Assembly: GCA_900548215.1 (NCBI GenBank)
Contig: URJI01000015.1
Coordinates: 1 to 36,647, forward strand
DNA: 36,647 nt
Source: an uncultured Coprococcus sp.
GTDB taxonomy: Bacteria > Bacillota > Clostridia > Lachnospirales > Lachnospiraceae
Direction of reading: 5' to 3'
Shown: positions 6,303 to 14,883 of the stretch, piece after piece
Layout: every line of letters starts with the position of its first letter
Numbering within the stretch: position 1 is the stretch's first letter
The notes under the pieces: generated by a model
The model's input: the letters and a program-made list of their open reading frames with translations, nothing else
What the model was told of the DNA's origin: nothing
Database searches by the model: none
Program-made: the position numbers and the translations under genes

Positions 6303-8399
6303 ATGAGTAAGGAATTCAAGAGATACCAGAAAGAAATCGCAGGCAGAATGCTCACAGTCGATATAGGCAGAGTAGCTGCTCAGGCAAATGGCGCTGCATT
6401 TATCAAGTACGGTGACACAACAGTGCTTTCAACATGTACAGCTTCAGAGAAGCCAAGAGACGGAATTGATTTCTTCCCACTTTCCGTAGAGTATGAGGAG
6501 AAGTTATATTCAGTAGGAAAGATACCTGGGGGATTCAATAAGAGAGAGGGTAAGGCATCAGAGAACGCTGTCCTCACATCACGAGTTATCGACAGACCTA
6601 TGAGACCTCTTTTCCCTAAGGATTATAGAAATGACGTAACACTCAACAACCTTGTTATGTCAGTAGATCCAGAGTGTAGACCAGAGCTGGTTGCAATGCT
6701 CGGATCATCTATCGCAACATGTATATCAGATGTTCCATTTGATGGACCATGTGCCATGACACAGGTAGGTCTCATTGATGGAGAATTCATCATCAACCCA
6801 ACACAGAAGCAGTGGGATGAGGGAGATCTGAAGCTCACAGTTGCATCCACATCACAGAAGGTTATCATGATCGAGGCCGGTGCCAACATAGTGCCAGAGG
6901 CTAAGATGATTGAGGCTATATATATGGCTCACGACATCAACCAGGACATCATTGCATTTATCAATGAGATAGTAGCTGAGGTTGGAAAGCCGAAGCATTC
7001 ATATGTAAGCTGTGCAGTTCCAGAGGAACTTTTTGCAGCAATTAAGGAGATCGTTCCTCCGGCAGCTATGGAGGAGGCTGTATTCTCAGATGAGAAGCAG
7101 GTCCGTGAGGAGAATATCAGACAGATCACAGAGAAGCTTGAGGAGGCATTTGCAGACAACGAGGAGTGGCTTGCGGTACTTCCAGACGCTATATACCAGT
7201 ATCAGAAGAAGACAGTAAGAAAGATGATCCTCAAGGATCACAAGAGACCTGATGGACGTGCTATCAACCAGATCAGACCACTTGCTGCTGAGGTTGACAT
7301 CATTCCTAGAGTTCACGGTTCAGCCATGTTCACAAGAGGACAGACACAGATCTGTAACGTATGTACACTTGCTCCACTTTCTGAGATCCAGAGAGTTGAT
7401 GGACTTGATGAGAATGTTACAACAAAGAGATATATGCACCACTATAACTTCCCTGCTTACTCAGTAGGAGAGACAAAGGTTTCAAGAGGACCAGGACGTA
7501 GAGAGATCGGACACGGCGCACTTGCTGAGAGAGCACTTCTTCCAGTGCTTCCAAGCGAGGAGGAGTTCCCATATGCTATCAGAACAGTATCAGAGACATT
7601 TGAGTCAAACGGTTCAACATCGATGGCATCAACATGTTCATCATGTATGTCACTTATGGCTGCCGGTGTTCCTATCAAGGCTATGGTTGCTGGTATCTCA
7701 TGCGGACTGGTAACAGGTGATACAGATGATGATTATATCGTTCTCACAGATATCCAGGGACTTGAGGATTTCTTCGGAGATATGGACTTTAAGGTAACAG
7801 GTACTACAGAAGGTATCACAGCTATCCAGATGGATATCAAGATCCACGGACTTACAAGACCAATCGTTGAGGAGGCCATCGCAAGAACACGTGAGGCAAG
7901 ACTCTTCATCATGGAGACATGTATGAAGCCGGCTATCGCAGCTCCAAGACCAACAGTCAATGAGTTCGCACCAAAGATCAAGCAGATCAAGATCGATCCA
8001 GAGAAGATCGGTGAGGTTATCGGACAGAGAGGTAAGACTATCAACACTATCATCGAGGAGACAGGTGTCAAGATCGATATTGATGATGAGGGAAGAATCT
8101 CTATCTGTGGCGTAGAGCAGGCGGGTATGGACAAGGCCATCGAGATGATCAACATGATCGTAGAGCCTCTTGAGGTTGGAAAGAACTACCATGGCAAGGT
8201 CGTTAAGGTTATCGACTGTGGAGCTATCGTATCACTTGCACCTAACAAGGACGGCCTCATCCACATTTCAAAGCTTTCAGACAAGAGAGTTGCAAAGGTT
8301 GAGGATGTCGTAAATGTTGGCGATGAGGTTGACGTTAAGGTCATCAAGATCGATGAGAGAGCAGGAAGAATAAGCCTGAGCCTCAAGGATGTACAGTAA
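6303..8399 (+). CDS. pnp: Polyribonucleotide nucleotidyltransferase (PNPase)
   Basis: Phosphorolytic 3'-to-5' exoribonuclease that also adds tails; a trimeric ring enzyme of RNA decay. The 698-residue protein has the full layout: first RNase PH-like domain (about 10-145), an alpha-helical linker, a second RNase PH domain (about 310-540) with the active-site region around GDTDDDYIVLTDIQGLED, a KH domain (about 560-610, GEVIGQRGKTIN) and a C-terminal S1 domain (about 625-698, GKVVKVIDCGAIVSL). AAGGAG lies 8 nt before the ATG. A long leader hairpin precedes it and another hairpin follows. RNase Y in the same window is its expected partner in decay. Codon choice is strongly biased, as expected of a highly expressed gene. 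Identity certain. Confidence 0.98.
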   Translation: MSKEFKRYQKEIAGRMLTVDIGRVAAQANGAAFIKYGDTTVLSTCTASEKPRDGIDFFPLSVEYEEKLYSVGKIPGGFNKREGKASENAVLTSRVIDRPMRPLFPKDYRNDVTLNNLVMSVDPECRPELVAMLGSSIATCISDVPFDGPCAMTQVGLIDGEFIINPTQKQWDEGDLKLTVASTSQKVIMIEAGANIVPEAKMIEAIYMAHDINQDIIAFINEIVAEVGKPKHSYVSCAVPEELFAAIKEIVPPAAMEEAVFSDEKQVREENIRQITEKLEEAFADNEEWLAVLPDAIYQYQKKTVRKMILKDHKRPDGRAINQIRPLAAEVDIIPRVHGSAMFTRGQTQICNVCTLAPLSEIQRVDGLDENVTTKRYMHHYNFPAYSVGETKVSRGPGRREIGHGALAERALLPVLPSEEEFPYAIRTVSETFESNGSTSMASTCSSCMSLMAAGVPIKAMVAGISCGLVTGDTDDDYIVLTDIQGLEDFFGDMDFKVTGTTEGITAIQMDIKIHGLTRPIVEEAIARTREARLFIMETCMKPAIAAPRPTVNEFAPKIKQIKIDPEKIGEVIGQRGKTINTIIEETGVKIDIDDEGRISICGVEQAGMDKAIEMINMIVEPLEVGKNYHGKVVKVIDCGAIVSLAPNKDGLIHISKLSDKRVAKVEDVVNVGDEVDVKVIKIDERAGRISLSLKDVQ

Positions 8400-8420
8400 A
8401 TAATTATAATGGTAAATCTG

Positions 8421-8462
8421 ATGTCTCGAAGCCGGTCGGTCATATGACCGGTTCCGGGGCAT
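8421..8462 (+). other. Strong hairpin after pnp, no U-tract
   Basis: A core palindrome CGGTCATATGACCG (8437-8450) is enclosed by ATGTCTCG (8421-8428) pairing with CGGGGCAT (8455-8462). It is followed by TCTAATAACTGC, which lacks the T-run of an intrinsic terminator. It may stabilise the pnp 3' end or act as a Rho-type or processing site. It is the only structure between pnp and the GH94 gene. Confidence 0.5.
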
Positions 8463-8550
8463 TCTAATAACTGCAATAATTGTAGTGAGCAAAGATGAAC
8501 AGAATGTAAACAAACTAAAATAAATACTAAAACAGATTAAGGGGGAACAT

Positions 8551-10953
8551 ATGAAATACGGTTATTTTGACGAACAACACAAAGAGTATGTAATTAACAG
8601 ACCGGACACTCCGGCACCTTGGGCGAACTACCTCGGTTCACCGGAATACGGAGCAATAATCTCCAACAATGCAGGAGGCTACAGCTTTGAGAAGTCAGGA
8701 GCAAACGGAAGAATACTGAGATATATATTTAACAGCTTTGACCAGCCTGGAAGATATGTATATCTTCGCGATGACGACACAAAGGATTATTGGTCAGCAT
8801 CATGGCAGCCGGTTGGTAAGAGCCTTGATGTCTATAAGAGCGAGTGTCACCATGGAACGGCATATACAAAGATGTATGCAGAGTATTCTGATATCAAGTC
8901 AGAGGTGCTGTATTATGTTCCGCTTAACAAGACACATGAAGTATGGAAAGTGAGAGTTACCAACAATTCGGACAGACCTCGTAATCTGTCAGCAATCGGA
9001 TACTGCGAATTTACAAATGACTGCAATTATGAGCAGGATCAGGTAAACCTCCAGTATACATTGTTCATAACAAGAACATATTTCATGGATAATAACAAGA
9101 TCCTTCAGGTCATTAACGAGAATGTTGAGAAGGCTGAGATCAACGGCAGTAAGGCCAACAAAAGATTCTTTGCACTTGCCGGAAGTGATGTCGCATCATA
9201 CTGTGGTGACAAAGAGGAATTTCTTGGAAGATATCATGGTTATGGTGATCCTGTCGGAGTTATAAATGGCGATCTTGGCAACAAGCTCAATTACAACAGC
9301 AATTCCTGCGGCGGACTTCAGACAAAGTTCACACTCGCACCGGGCGAGTCAAAGGATTTTGCATTTATAGTTGGAATGAAGGACAATGACGCTGCAAATG
9401 CTGTAATAGCCGGATATGCAGATCCGGTTGCTGCATGTCAGAAGGAGCTTGATGAGCTGATAGAGTACTGGCATTCAAAGCTCAATAACTTCCAGGTACA
9501 TACACCAAGTGATTCATTCAACAATATGGTAAATACATGGAATGCATACCAGTGTTTCATGACATTTATATGGTCAAGAGCAGCATCATTCTCATATTGC
9601 GGTCTGAGAAACGGCTATGGATACAGAGATACAGTTCAGGATATCCAGGGTGTTATTCACCTCGCACCTGAGATGGCTCTTGAGAAGATCAGATTCATGC
9701 TGTCAGCACAGGTCGACAACGGCGGCGGACTTCCGCTTGTAAAGTTCACACACAATGCGGGACATGAGGATACGCCAGATGATCCTTCATATGTACAGGA
9801 GACCGGACATCCAGCATACCGTGCAGATGATGCGCTGTGGCTGTTCCCAACTGTATATAAGTATATTGCTGAGTCAGGTAATTTAGACTTTATTGATGAG
9901 GTTATTCCTTTTGCAAACAAGGACAAGGGCACAGTATATGAGCATCTTAAGAGAGCAATCGATTTCTCCATGAACAGACTTGGCGACAATGGTATGCCTG
10001 CAGGTCTTTGGGCAGACTGGAATGACTGTCTGAGACTTGGAAAGAGAGGCGAGTCGACATTTGTTGCAATGCAGCTCTACTATGCGATGACAGTTATCAA
10101 GTATTTTGCTGAGATGAAGGATGACACAGAGTACATAGATTACATCAACAGCATTCAGTATAAGATGGGTGTGACCATTCAGGAGAAGTGCTGGGAGGAT
10201 GACAGATTTATCCGTGGATACAAGGAAGGCGGACAGGTTATCGGTTCAAAGAACGATCCTGAGGCAAGTATGTGGCTGAATCCTCAGTCATGGGCAGTCA
10301 TAAGCGGACTTGCCACAAGGGAGCAGTCGGAGCTTGCACTTGAGTCGGTCCACAGAGAGCTGAACACAGAGTACGGTGTGAGACTTATGTTCCCTCCATA
10401 CAGAGAGCATGCATTTGACGGAGCACTCATGCTTCTGTTCAATGCAGGAACAAAGGAGAATGCGGGTATATTCTCACAGCCACAGGGCTGGATCATACTT
10501 GCAGAGGCACTCATGGGACATGGAAACAGGGCGTTTGAGTATTTCAACGAGAGTTCACCTGCATCTATGAACGATAAGGCAGAGATTAGAAAACTTGAAC
10601 CATATTGCCACGGACAGTTCACAGAGTCTGTGGGAAGCCCATTTGAGGGACGTGCTCATGTACATTGGCTCACAGGTACAGCGTCCACATGCATGGTTGG
10701 TTGTGTCGAGGGAATCATGGGTATGAGACCTGATTTTGGAGGAATCAAGATCGCACCTTCAGTTCCATCAGACTGGAAGGAGTTTGAGATCGAGAAGATG
10801 TTCAGGGGTAAGAAGCTCTCGATTAAGGTACAGAATCCTGATGGACATGAGAGTGGCTTCCAGAGTCTTACACTCAACGGAAAGGCAATGAATTCAAATT
10901 ACATCCCTGCGAGTGCGCTTGAGGATACAAATGAGATTGTGCTTGTTATGTAA
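8551..10953 (+). CDS. GH94 beta-glycoside phosphorylase (cellobiose/chitobiose phosphorylase-like)
   Basis: Cytoplasmic inverting phosphorylase that splits a beta-linked disaccharide with phosphate into a sugar 1-phosphate and a free sugar, saving ATP. The 800-residue length matches the family. The N-terminal beta-sandwich begins MKYGYFDEQHKEYV and contains PAPWANYLG and GRYVYLRDDD; the (alpha/alpha)6 catalytic domain carries ADWNDCL with the likely general acid Asp492. Other family segments are GYRDTVQDIQG, KENAGIF and HWLTGTAS. The N-terminus (YLRDDDTKDYW, SWQPVGKSLD) resembles diacetylchitobiose phosphorylase as much as cellobiose phosphorylase, so substrate is open. No transporter or regulator accompanies it. 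AAGGGGG precedes the ATG, and a strong terminator follows, making it a probable single-gene unit inserted between pnp and tepA. Confidence 0.9.
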   Translation: MKYGYFDEQHKEYVINRPDTPAPWANYLGSPEYGAIISNNAGGYSFEKSGANGRILRYIFNSFDQPGRYVYLRDDDTKDYWSASWQPVGKSLDVYKSECHHGTAYTKMYAEYSDIKSEVLYYVPLNKTHEVWKVRVTNNSDRPRNLSAIGYCEFTNDCNYEQDQVNLQYTLFITRTYFMDNNKILQVINENVEKAEINGSKANKRFFALAGSDVASYCGDKEEFLGRYHGYGDPVGVINGDLGNKLNYNSNSCGGLQTKFTLAPGESKDFAFIVGMKDNDAANAVIAGYADPVAACQKELDELIEYWHSKLNNFQVHTPSDSFNNMVNTWNAYQCFMTFIWSRAASFSYCGLRNGYGYRDTVQDIQGVIHLAPEMALEKIRFMLSAQVDNGGGLPLVKFTHNAGHEDTPDDPSYVQETGHPAYRADDALWLFPTVYKYIAESGNLDFIDEVIPFANKDKGTVYEHLKRAIDFSMNRLGDNGMPAGLWADWNDCLRLGKRGESTFVAMQLYYAMTVIKYFAEMKDDTEYIDYINSIQYKMGVTIQEKCWEDDRFIRGYKEGGQVIGSKNDPEASMWLNPQSWAVISGLATREQSELALESVHRELNTEYGVRLMFPPYREHAFDGALMLLFNAGTKENAGIFSQPQGWIILAEALMGHGNRAFEYFNESSPASMNDKAEIRKLEPYCHGQFTESVGSPFEGRAHVHWLTGTASTCMVGCVEGIMGMRPDFGGIKIAPSVPSDWKEFEIEKMFRGKKLSIKVQNPDGHESGFQSLTLNGKAMNSNYIPASALEDTNEIVLVM

Positions 10954-11009
10954 TGACATAATGTGTAATCTGATTTAGTTGTATAAAATCATATATATTT
11001 CATATTAAT

Positions 11010-11049
11010 AAATACGAAGAGTTTTTATAGCTCTTCGTATTTGTTTTTT
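11010..11049 (+). terminator. Intrinsic terminator of the GH94 gene
   Basis: A 12-bp perfect stem (AAATACGAAGAG at 11010-11021 with CTCTTCGTATTT at 11031-11042) with a 9-nt loop, followed by GTTTTTT. It ends only 13 bp before the tepA start codon. Confidence 0.93.
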
Positions 11050-11062
11050 GTGGGAGTGTGTT

Positions 11063-11827
11063 ATGGAATATAAGAAAAATGCAGGATGTAATGATAACGA
11101 TATGTGTAATAAGAGTGATTCAGAGAGCAGGTACGCTGCAAACAATGCAAATGAAAACAATTGTGCTGCTAAAGGAATTAGCATATCTGAACAGATAAAA
11201 TTATGTGGGGGCTGTCATATAATGAATATTCCGTGTAAGCCTGGATTTATTTTGCTTTGTGGTGTATACGGAGAGATAGAGGGACATGAAAAACTTCCAT
11301 CAGGTGTAAAAAGTACAAGTTATGAAGAAATTTTGCCGGTTATTGCACAGGCAGAAGTCTGTCCTGATATCAGAGGGGTTCTTGTTCTGATAAATACTGT
11401 GGGCGGAGATGTTGAATCTGGACTTGCAATATCTGAAATGTTTGCGAGCCTCAGCAAGCCGGTTGTAACTCTTGTGCTTGGTGGAGGACATTCAATAGGT
11501 GTTCCTCTGGCAACTGCGTCGGATGTATCATTTATAGCTCCTACAGCAACAATGGTCGTACACCCAATAAGGATAAGTTCTGCAGTCCTCGGGGTAAAAC
11601 AGAATTTTGAATATATAGAAAAGATGCAGCAGAGAATCATAGATTTTACTGTATCGCATTCTGAGGTGGACAGAAACGAGTTTGAGGGATATATGTTCAA
11701 TACAAAGGAACTTGCGAAGGATATTGGCTCTGTGTTGGTGGGAAAACAGGCTGTTGAAGCCGGTATCATAGATGAGGTGGGAGGTATGGCAGATGCTATA
11801 AAAAGACTCTATGACTTGATTAATTGA
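11063..11827 (+). CDS. tepA: ClpP/TepA-family serine protease next to ftsK
   Basis: Member of the ClpP/crotonase-fold serine proteases, closest in character to Bacillus TepA (YmfB), annotated as translocation-enhancing. I chose the ATG at 11063 because GGGAG lies 6 nt upstream; a TTG five codons earlier falls in the preceding terminator's T-run. In the 254 residues, the likely nucleophile is Ser144 in GGGHSIGVPLA and the likely His is His167 in MVVHPIRI; LINTVGGDVESG (109-120) is the ClpP-like oxyanion strand and turn. The first 40 residues are Asn- and Cys-rich, low in complexity, and probably disordered. The position directly before ftsK matches the Bacillus tepA-spoIIIE order. No promoter is obvious, and the upstream terminator is very close. 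Its substrate is unknown. Confidence 0.8.
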   Translation: MEYKKNAGCNDNDMCNKSDSESRYAANNANENNCAAKGISISEQIKLCGGCHIMNIPCKPGFILLCGVYGEIEGHEKLPSGVKSTSYEEILPVIAQAEVCPDIRGVLVLINTVGGDVESGLAISEMFASLSKPVVTLVLGGGHSIGVPLATASDVSFIAPTATMVVHPIRISSAVLGVKQNFEYIEKMQQRIIDFTVSHSEVDRNEFEGYMFNTKELAKDIGSVLVGKQAVEAGIIDEVGGMADAIKRLYDLIN

Positions 11828-11891
11828 TTAAATGATAGTAAAATTCATAGGATGTCAACATTTTGAGGATGAATGGAAGAAGAGGTATAGT

Positions 11892-14864
11892 ATGGCTTCT
11901 GAAAATAAAAAGTCAAAAACAAAAACTTCATCAGGTAAAGCAGGTGCAAAATCTACAAAAGGGTCAAAATCTTCGGGCCGTTCTGGATCTGCAGCAAGAC
12001 CAAAGGCTTCAGGACGATCCGGATCTGCGGCGAGATCAAAGAATTCAGGTCGCTCCGGATCCTCAGCACGTTCAAAGGCTGCGATGGAGAGAAAAGCCAG
12101 AGAGGCTGAGGCTGCAAGACAGAAGCAGCTCAGAAGTGAGGTTATATTGATAGTGCTCTTTGCGTTCTCGCTGTTTTTACTTCTTGCAAATTTCCGAATA
12201 TGTGGAATTGTGGGTAATACGATATCTGGATTTTTCTTTGGAATCATAGGTTTCAGTGAGTATGTATTCCCTGTGTATCTGTTTGTTTCAGCGGCGTATC
12301 TTATATCGAACGACTTTAATAGAAAGATTGCAAAAAAAGTAATATATTTCGGCGTGGTGATGATACTGGTGTCCATGCTGTTCCAGTCAATATACTCTAC
12401 TGATTATGAGTCTGTAAAAGCTTTGTATATGGATGGATATAAGAATCGTGCGGGCGGAGGAGTCATATGCGGAGGCATTTTCTTTGCCGTCAGAACACTT
12501 CTCGGCGTCCCGGGAGCATGTATTATCATGTTTATTCTGGCTGTTATCATGTTTATTTTGATAACTGAGATATCTGTGATAGATGAGCTAAAGAAAATTG
12601 CCTTGTCATTCAAAAAAGATTACAGCTATGAAGATGAAGACGAAGAATACGCTTTAAGAGAGACTGCTGTTGCCGACAGGAGACAGCCAGGGCATAAGCG
12701 AAGATTACGTAATGAGACTGAAGAAGCTGGAAATCTTGATGATGAAAGACGGGCGAAGCCATCCATGGCAAATCTGAATGTGTATGAAAGTAAGAAAAGC
12801 AGTAATGATCGTCAGTTGCATGGTGGCAGAAAAGCTCCAAAAGAAGATATTTCTTCTACACAGGTGAATGATGTGCCTAGGGACTTTTTCTACAATCAGG
12901 ATGTGCATGAACTTAAGGCAGACGATTCAGACAACTATTCAGAACAGGGTTCGTATGATGAGTTTAACAATGATATAGAAAAGATTGTTATGGCTGACAG
13001 TGATGAATTTCTCAATCCGGTACAGGTTGAGGATGAGACAATGAGTGAGTCACATTATATTGAACCTGTGAAGTCTGAGACGAGAGAGGAAAAGCCTGTA
13101 CATAAAGGATACAGGATGAACTCTGACAATGAAGTAAAGCCTGTGATTGATGGTCAGTTTGTGAATGCCATGCCAGCTGCGAATGAGATATCTGCGGAAT
13201 CCGATGAGGATGTACTTGCAGGTGCTGTGAATGGCAACATGCACCCTGAGAGTGTGTCGGATTACAACCCTCTGTATGATTCGGCGTTTGCTGAGCAGAG
13301 CTCTGGACAGAAAACGTCTGGCGGAAGCAGTACAGTAAAAAAATCTGTTATAGATAATAACTCGGCAAAGACATATCAGGAGGGCAGAAAATATAGATTT
13401 CCTACTGCGAGTCTTCTAAGCCAACCGCCGAAGCATAATAATTCAAATAGAGATGCACACGTGAGGGAGACTGCTGTTAAGCTCAAAAAGACTCTTGAGA
13501 CATTTGGTGTAAATGTCACTATAACAAACTATAGCTGTGGTCCTGCTGTTACCAGATTTGAAATGCAGCCTGAACAGGGAGTGAAGGTCAGCAAGATACT
13601 AAATCTTGCCGACGATATCAAGCTTAATCTTGCAGCTGCAGATATACGTATAGAGGCCCCTATACCTGGCAAGGCGGCAATCGGAATAGAAGTTCCGAAC
13701 AAGGAGAATTCCATAGTTGCATTCAGGGAGCTCATAGAGTCGGATAATTTCAAGAATCTTAAGTCAAAAGTAGCATTTGCGGTTGGAAAGGATATAAGTG
13801 GTCAGGTAATAGCCACTGATATAGCAAAGATGCCGCATCTTTTGATAGCGGGTGCCACAGGCTCCGGAAAATCGGTGTGTATAAACACCCTTATTATGAG
13901 TATTCTGTATAAGGCTACACCTGAGGAAGTTAAGCTTATCATGATCGATCCTAAGATGGTGGAGCTTGCCTGTTACAATGGAATACCACACTTGTTGATC
14001 CCTGTTGTAACTGATCCCAAGAAAGCAGCTGGAGCATTAAACTGGGCTGTTGTGGAGATGACAAGAAGATATCAGCTTTTTGCTGAGCACAGTGTTCGTA
14101 ATATACAGGGATATAATGACAAAGTTGAGAGCGCCGTGATCGCTGGGGCGGACGGACAGAAGCTTACAAAGATGCCACAGATCGTGGTTATCGTGGATGA
14201 GCTTGCAGACCTTATGATGGTAGCCCATGGCGAGGTTGAGGATGCTATAGTCAGACTTTCACAGCTTGCGAGAGCAGCCGGTATACATCTTGTTATAGCA
14301 ACCCAGCGACCATCTGTCGATGTCATAACAGGACTCATAAAAGCAAATGTGCCATCACGTATAGCATTCGCTGTGTCTTCGGGAGTTGATTCGCGAACTA
14401 TACTTGATATGGTGGGTGCTGAGAAGCTCCTTGGAAAGGGAGACATGCTGTTTTATCCTACGGGATATCCGAAACCGGTAAGAGTCCAGGGAGCGTTTGT
14501 ATCAGATGATGAGGTTACTGCAGTGGTAGATTTCCTCAAAAAGAGTAATGGCGTAGGTACATATGACGATGATGTTGCCAAGTCGATATCAAGCACTGAC
14601 TCAGGCGGGGCGACAGCTATAGGTGGAACTTCTGCAAATGACAGAGATGAATATTTCGTAGAAGCCGGAAGATTTATTATCGAGAAAGAAAAAGCTTCGA
14701 TAGGTATGCTTCAGAGAACGTTCAAGATAGGATTTAACAGGGCTGCCAGGATAATGGATCAGCTCATGGCTGCCGGAGTCGTTGGCCCGGAGGAGGGAAC
14801 AAAGGCCAGAAAGATTCTGATGAGCCAGGAACAGTTCGATGAATATATAGACAATAATTTATAA
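11892..14864 (+). CDS. ftsK: DNA translocase FtsK/SpoIIIE
   Basis: Septum-located DNA pump that clears chromosome from the closing division site. The ATG at 11892 is preferred because AAGAAGAGG lies about 6 nt upstream; an in-frame ATG at 11832 lacks a ribosome binding site. This gives 990 residues. Order: a basic Ser/Arg/Gly-rich N-terminus with three 12-residue repeats (29-64), about four membrane helices (about 85-240), an acidic low-complexity linker (about 260-510), then the motor with Walker A GATGSGKS at 654-661, Walker B VIVDELADLMM with Asp769-Glu770, and a C-terminal winged-helix gamma domain (DEYFVEAGRFIIEKEK ... EEGTKARKI) for KOPS-type DNA reading. XerD, encoded in the same window, is the expected functional partner of FtsK at dif. 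Confidence 0.95.
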   Translation: MASENKKSKTKTSSGKAGAKSTKGSKSSGRSGSAARPKASGRSGSAARSKNSGRSGSSARSKAAMERKAREAEAARQKQLRSEVILIVLFAFSLFLLLANFRICGIVGNTISGFFFGIIGFSEYVFPVYLFVSAAYLISNDFNRKIAKKVIYFGVVMILVSMLFQSIYSTDYESVKALYMDGYKNRAGGGVICGGIFFAVRTLLGVPGACIIMFILAVIMFILITEISVIDELKKIALSFKKDYSYEDEDEEYALRETAVADRRQPGHKRRLRNETEEAGNLDDERRAKPSMANLNVYESKKSSNDRQLHGGRKAPKEDISSTQVNDVPRDFFYNQDVHELKADDSDNYSEQGSYDEFNNDIEKIVMADSDEFLNPVQVEDETMSESHYIEPVKSETREEKPVHKGYRMNSDNEVKPVIDGQFVNAMPAANEISAESDEDVLAGAVNGNMHPESVSDYNPLYDSAFAEQSSGQKTSGGSSTVKKSVIDNNSAKTYQEGRKYRFPTASLLSQPPKHNNSNRDAHVRETAVKLKKTLETFGVNVTITNYSCGPAVTRFEMQPEQGVKVSKILNLADDIKLNLAAADIRIEAPIPGKAAIGIEVPNKENSIVAFRELIESDNFKNLKSKVAFAVGKDISGQVIATDIAKMPHLLIAGATGSGKSVCINTLIMSILYKATPEEVKLIMIDPKMVELACYNGIPHLLIPVVTDPKKAAGALNWAVVEMTRRYQLFAEHSVRNIQGYNDKVESAVIAGADGQKLTKMPQIVVIVDELADLMMVAHGEVEDAIVRLSQLARAAGIHLVIATQRPSVDVITGLIKANVPSRIAFAVSSGVDSRTILDMVGAEKLLGKGDMLFYPTGYPKPVRVQGAFVSDDEVTAVVDFLKKSNGVGTYDDDVAKSISSTDSGGATAIGGTSANDRDEYFVEAGRFIIEKEKASIGMLQRTFKIGFNRAARIMDQLMAAGVVGPEEGTKARKILMSQEQFDEYIDNNL
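11976..12083 (+). repeat. Three 36-bp in-frame tandem repeats in ftsK
   Basis: Units at 11976-12011, 12012-12047 and 12048-12083 each encode GRSGSAAR-like dodecapeptides (GRSGSAARPKAS, GRSGSAARSKNS, GRSGSSARSKAA). They extend the basic cytoplasmic N-terminus. Copy number may vary between strains. Confidence 0.85.
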
Positions 14865-14883
14865 AAAGCGGAGGATAAGAGCT

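Noticed and set aside
7698..8192. Long minus-strand open frame (164 codons) inside pnp
   Set aside because: It mirrors the strongly biased codon use of pnp on the other strand, and has no ribosome binding site or recognisable domain.
11832..11891. N-terminal extension of FtsK from the ATG at 11832
   Set aside because: No ribosome binding site precedes it, while the ATG at 11892 has one and starts the typical basic N-terminus.
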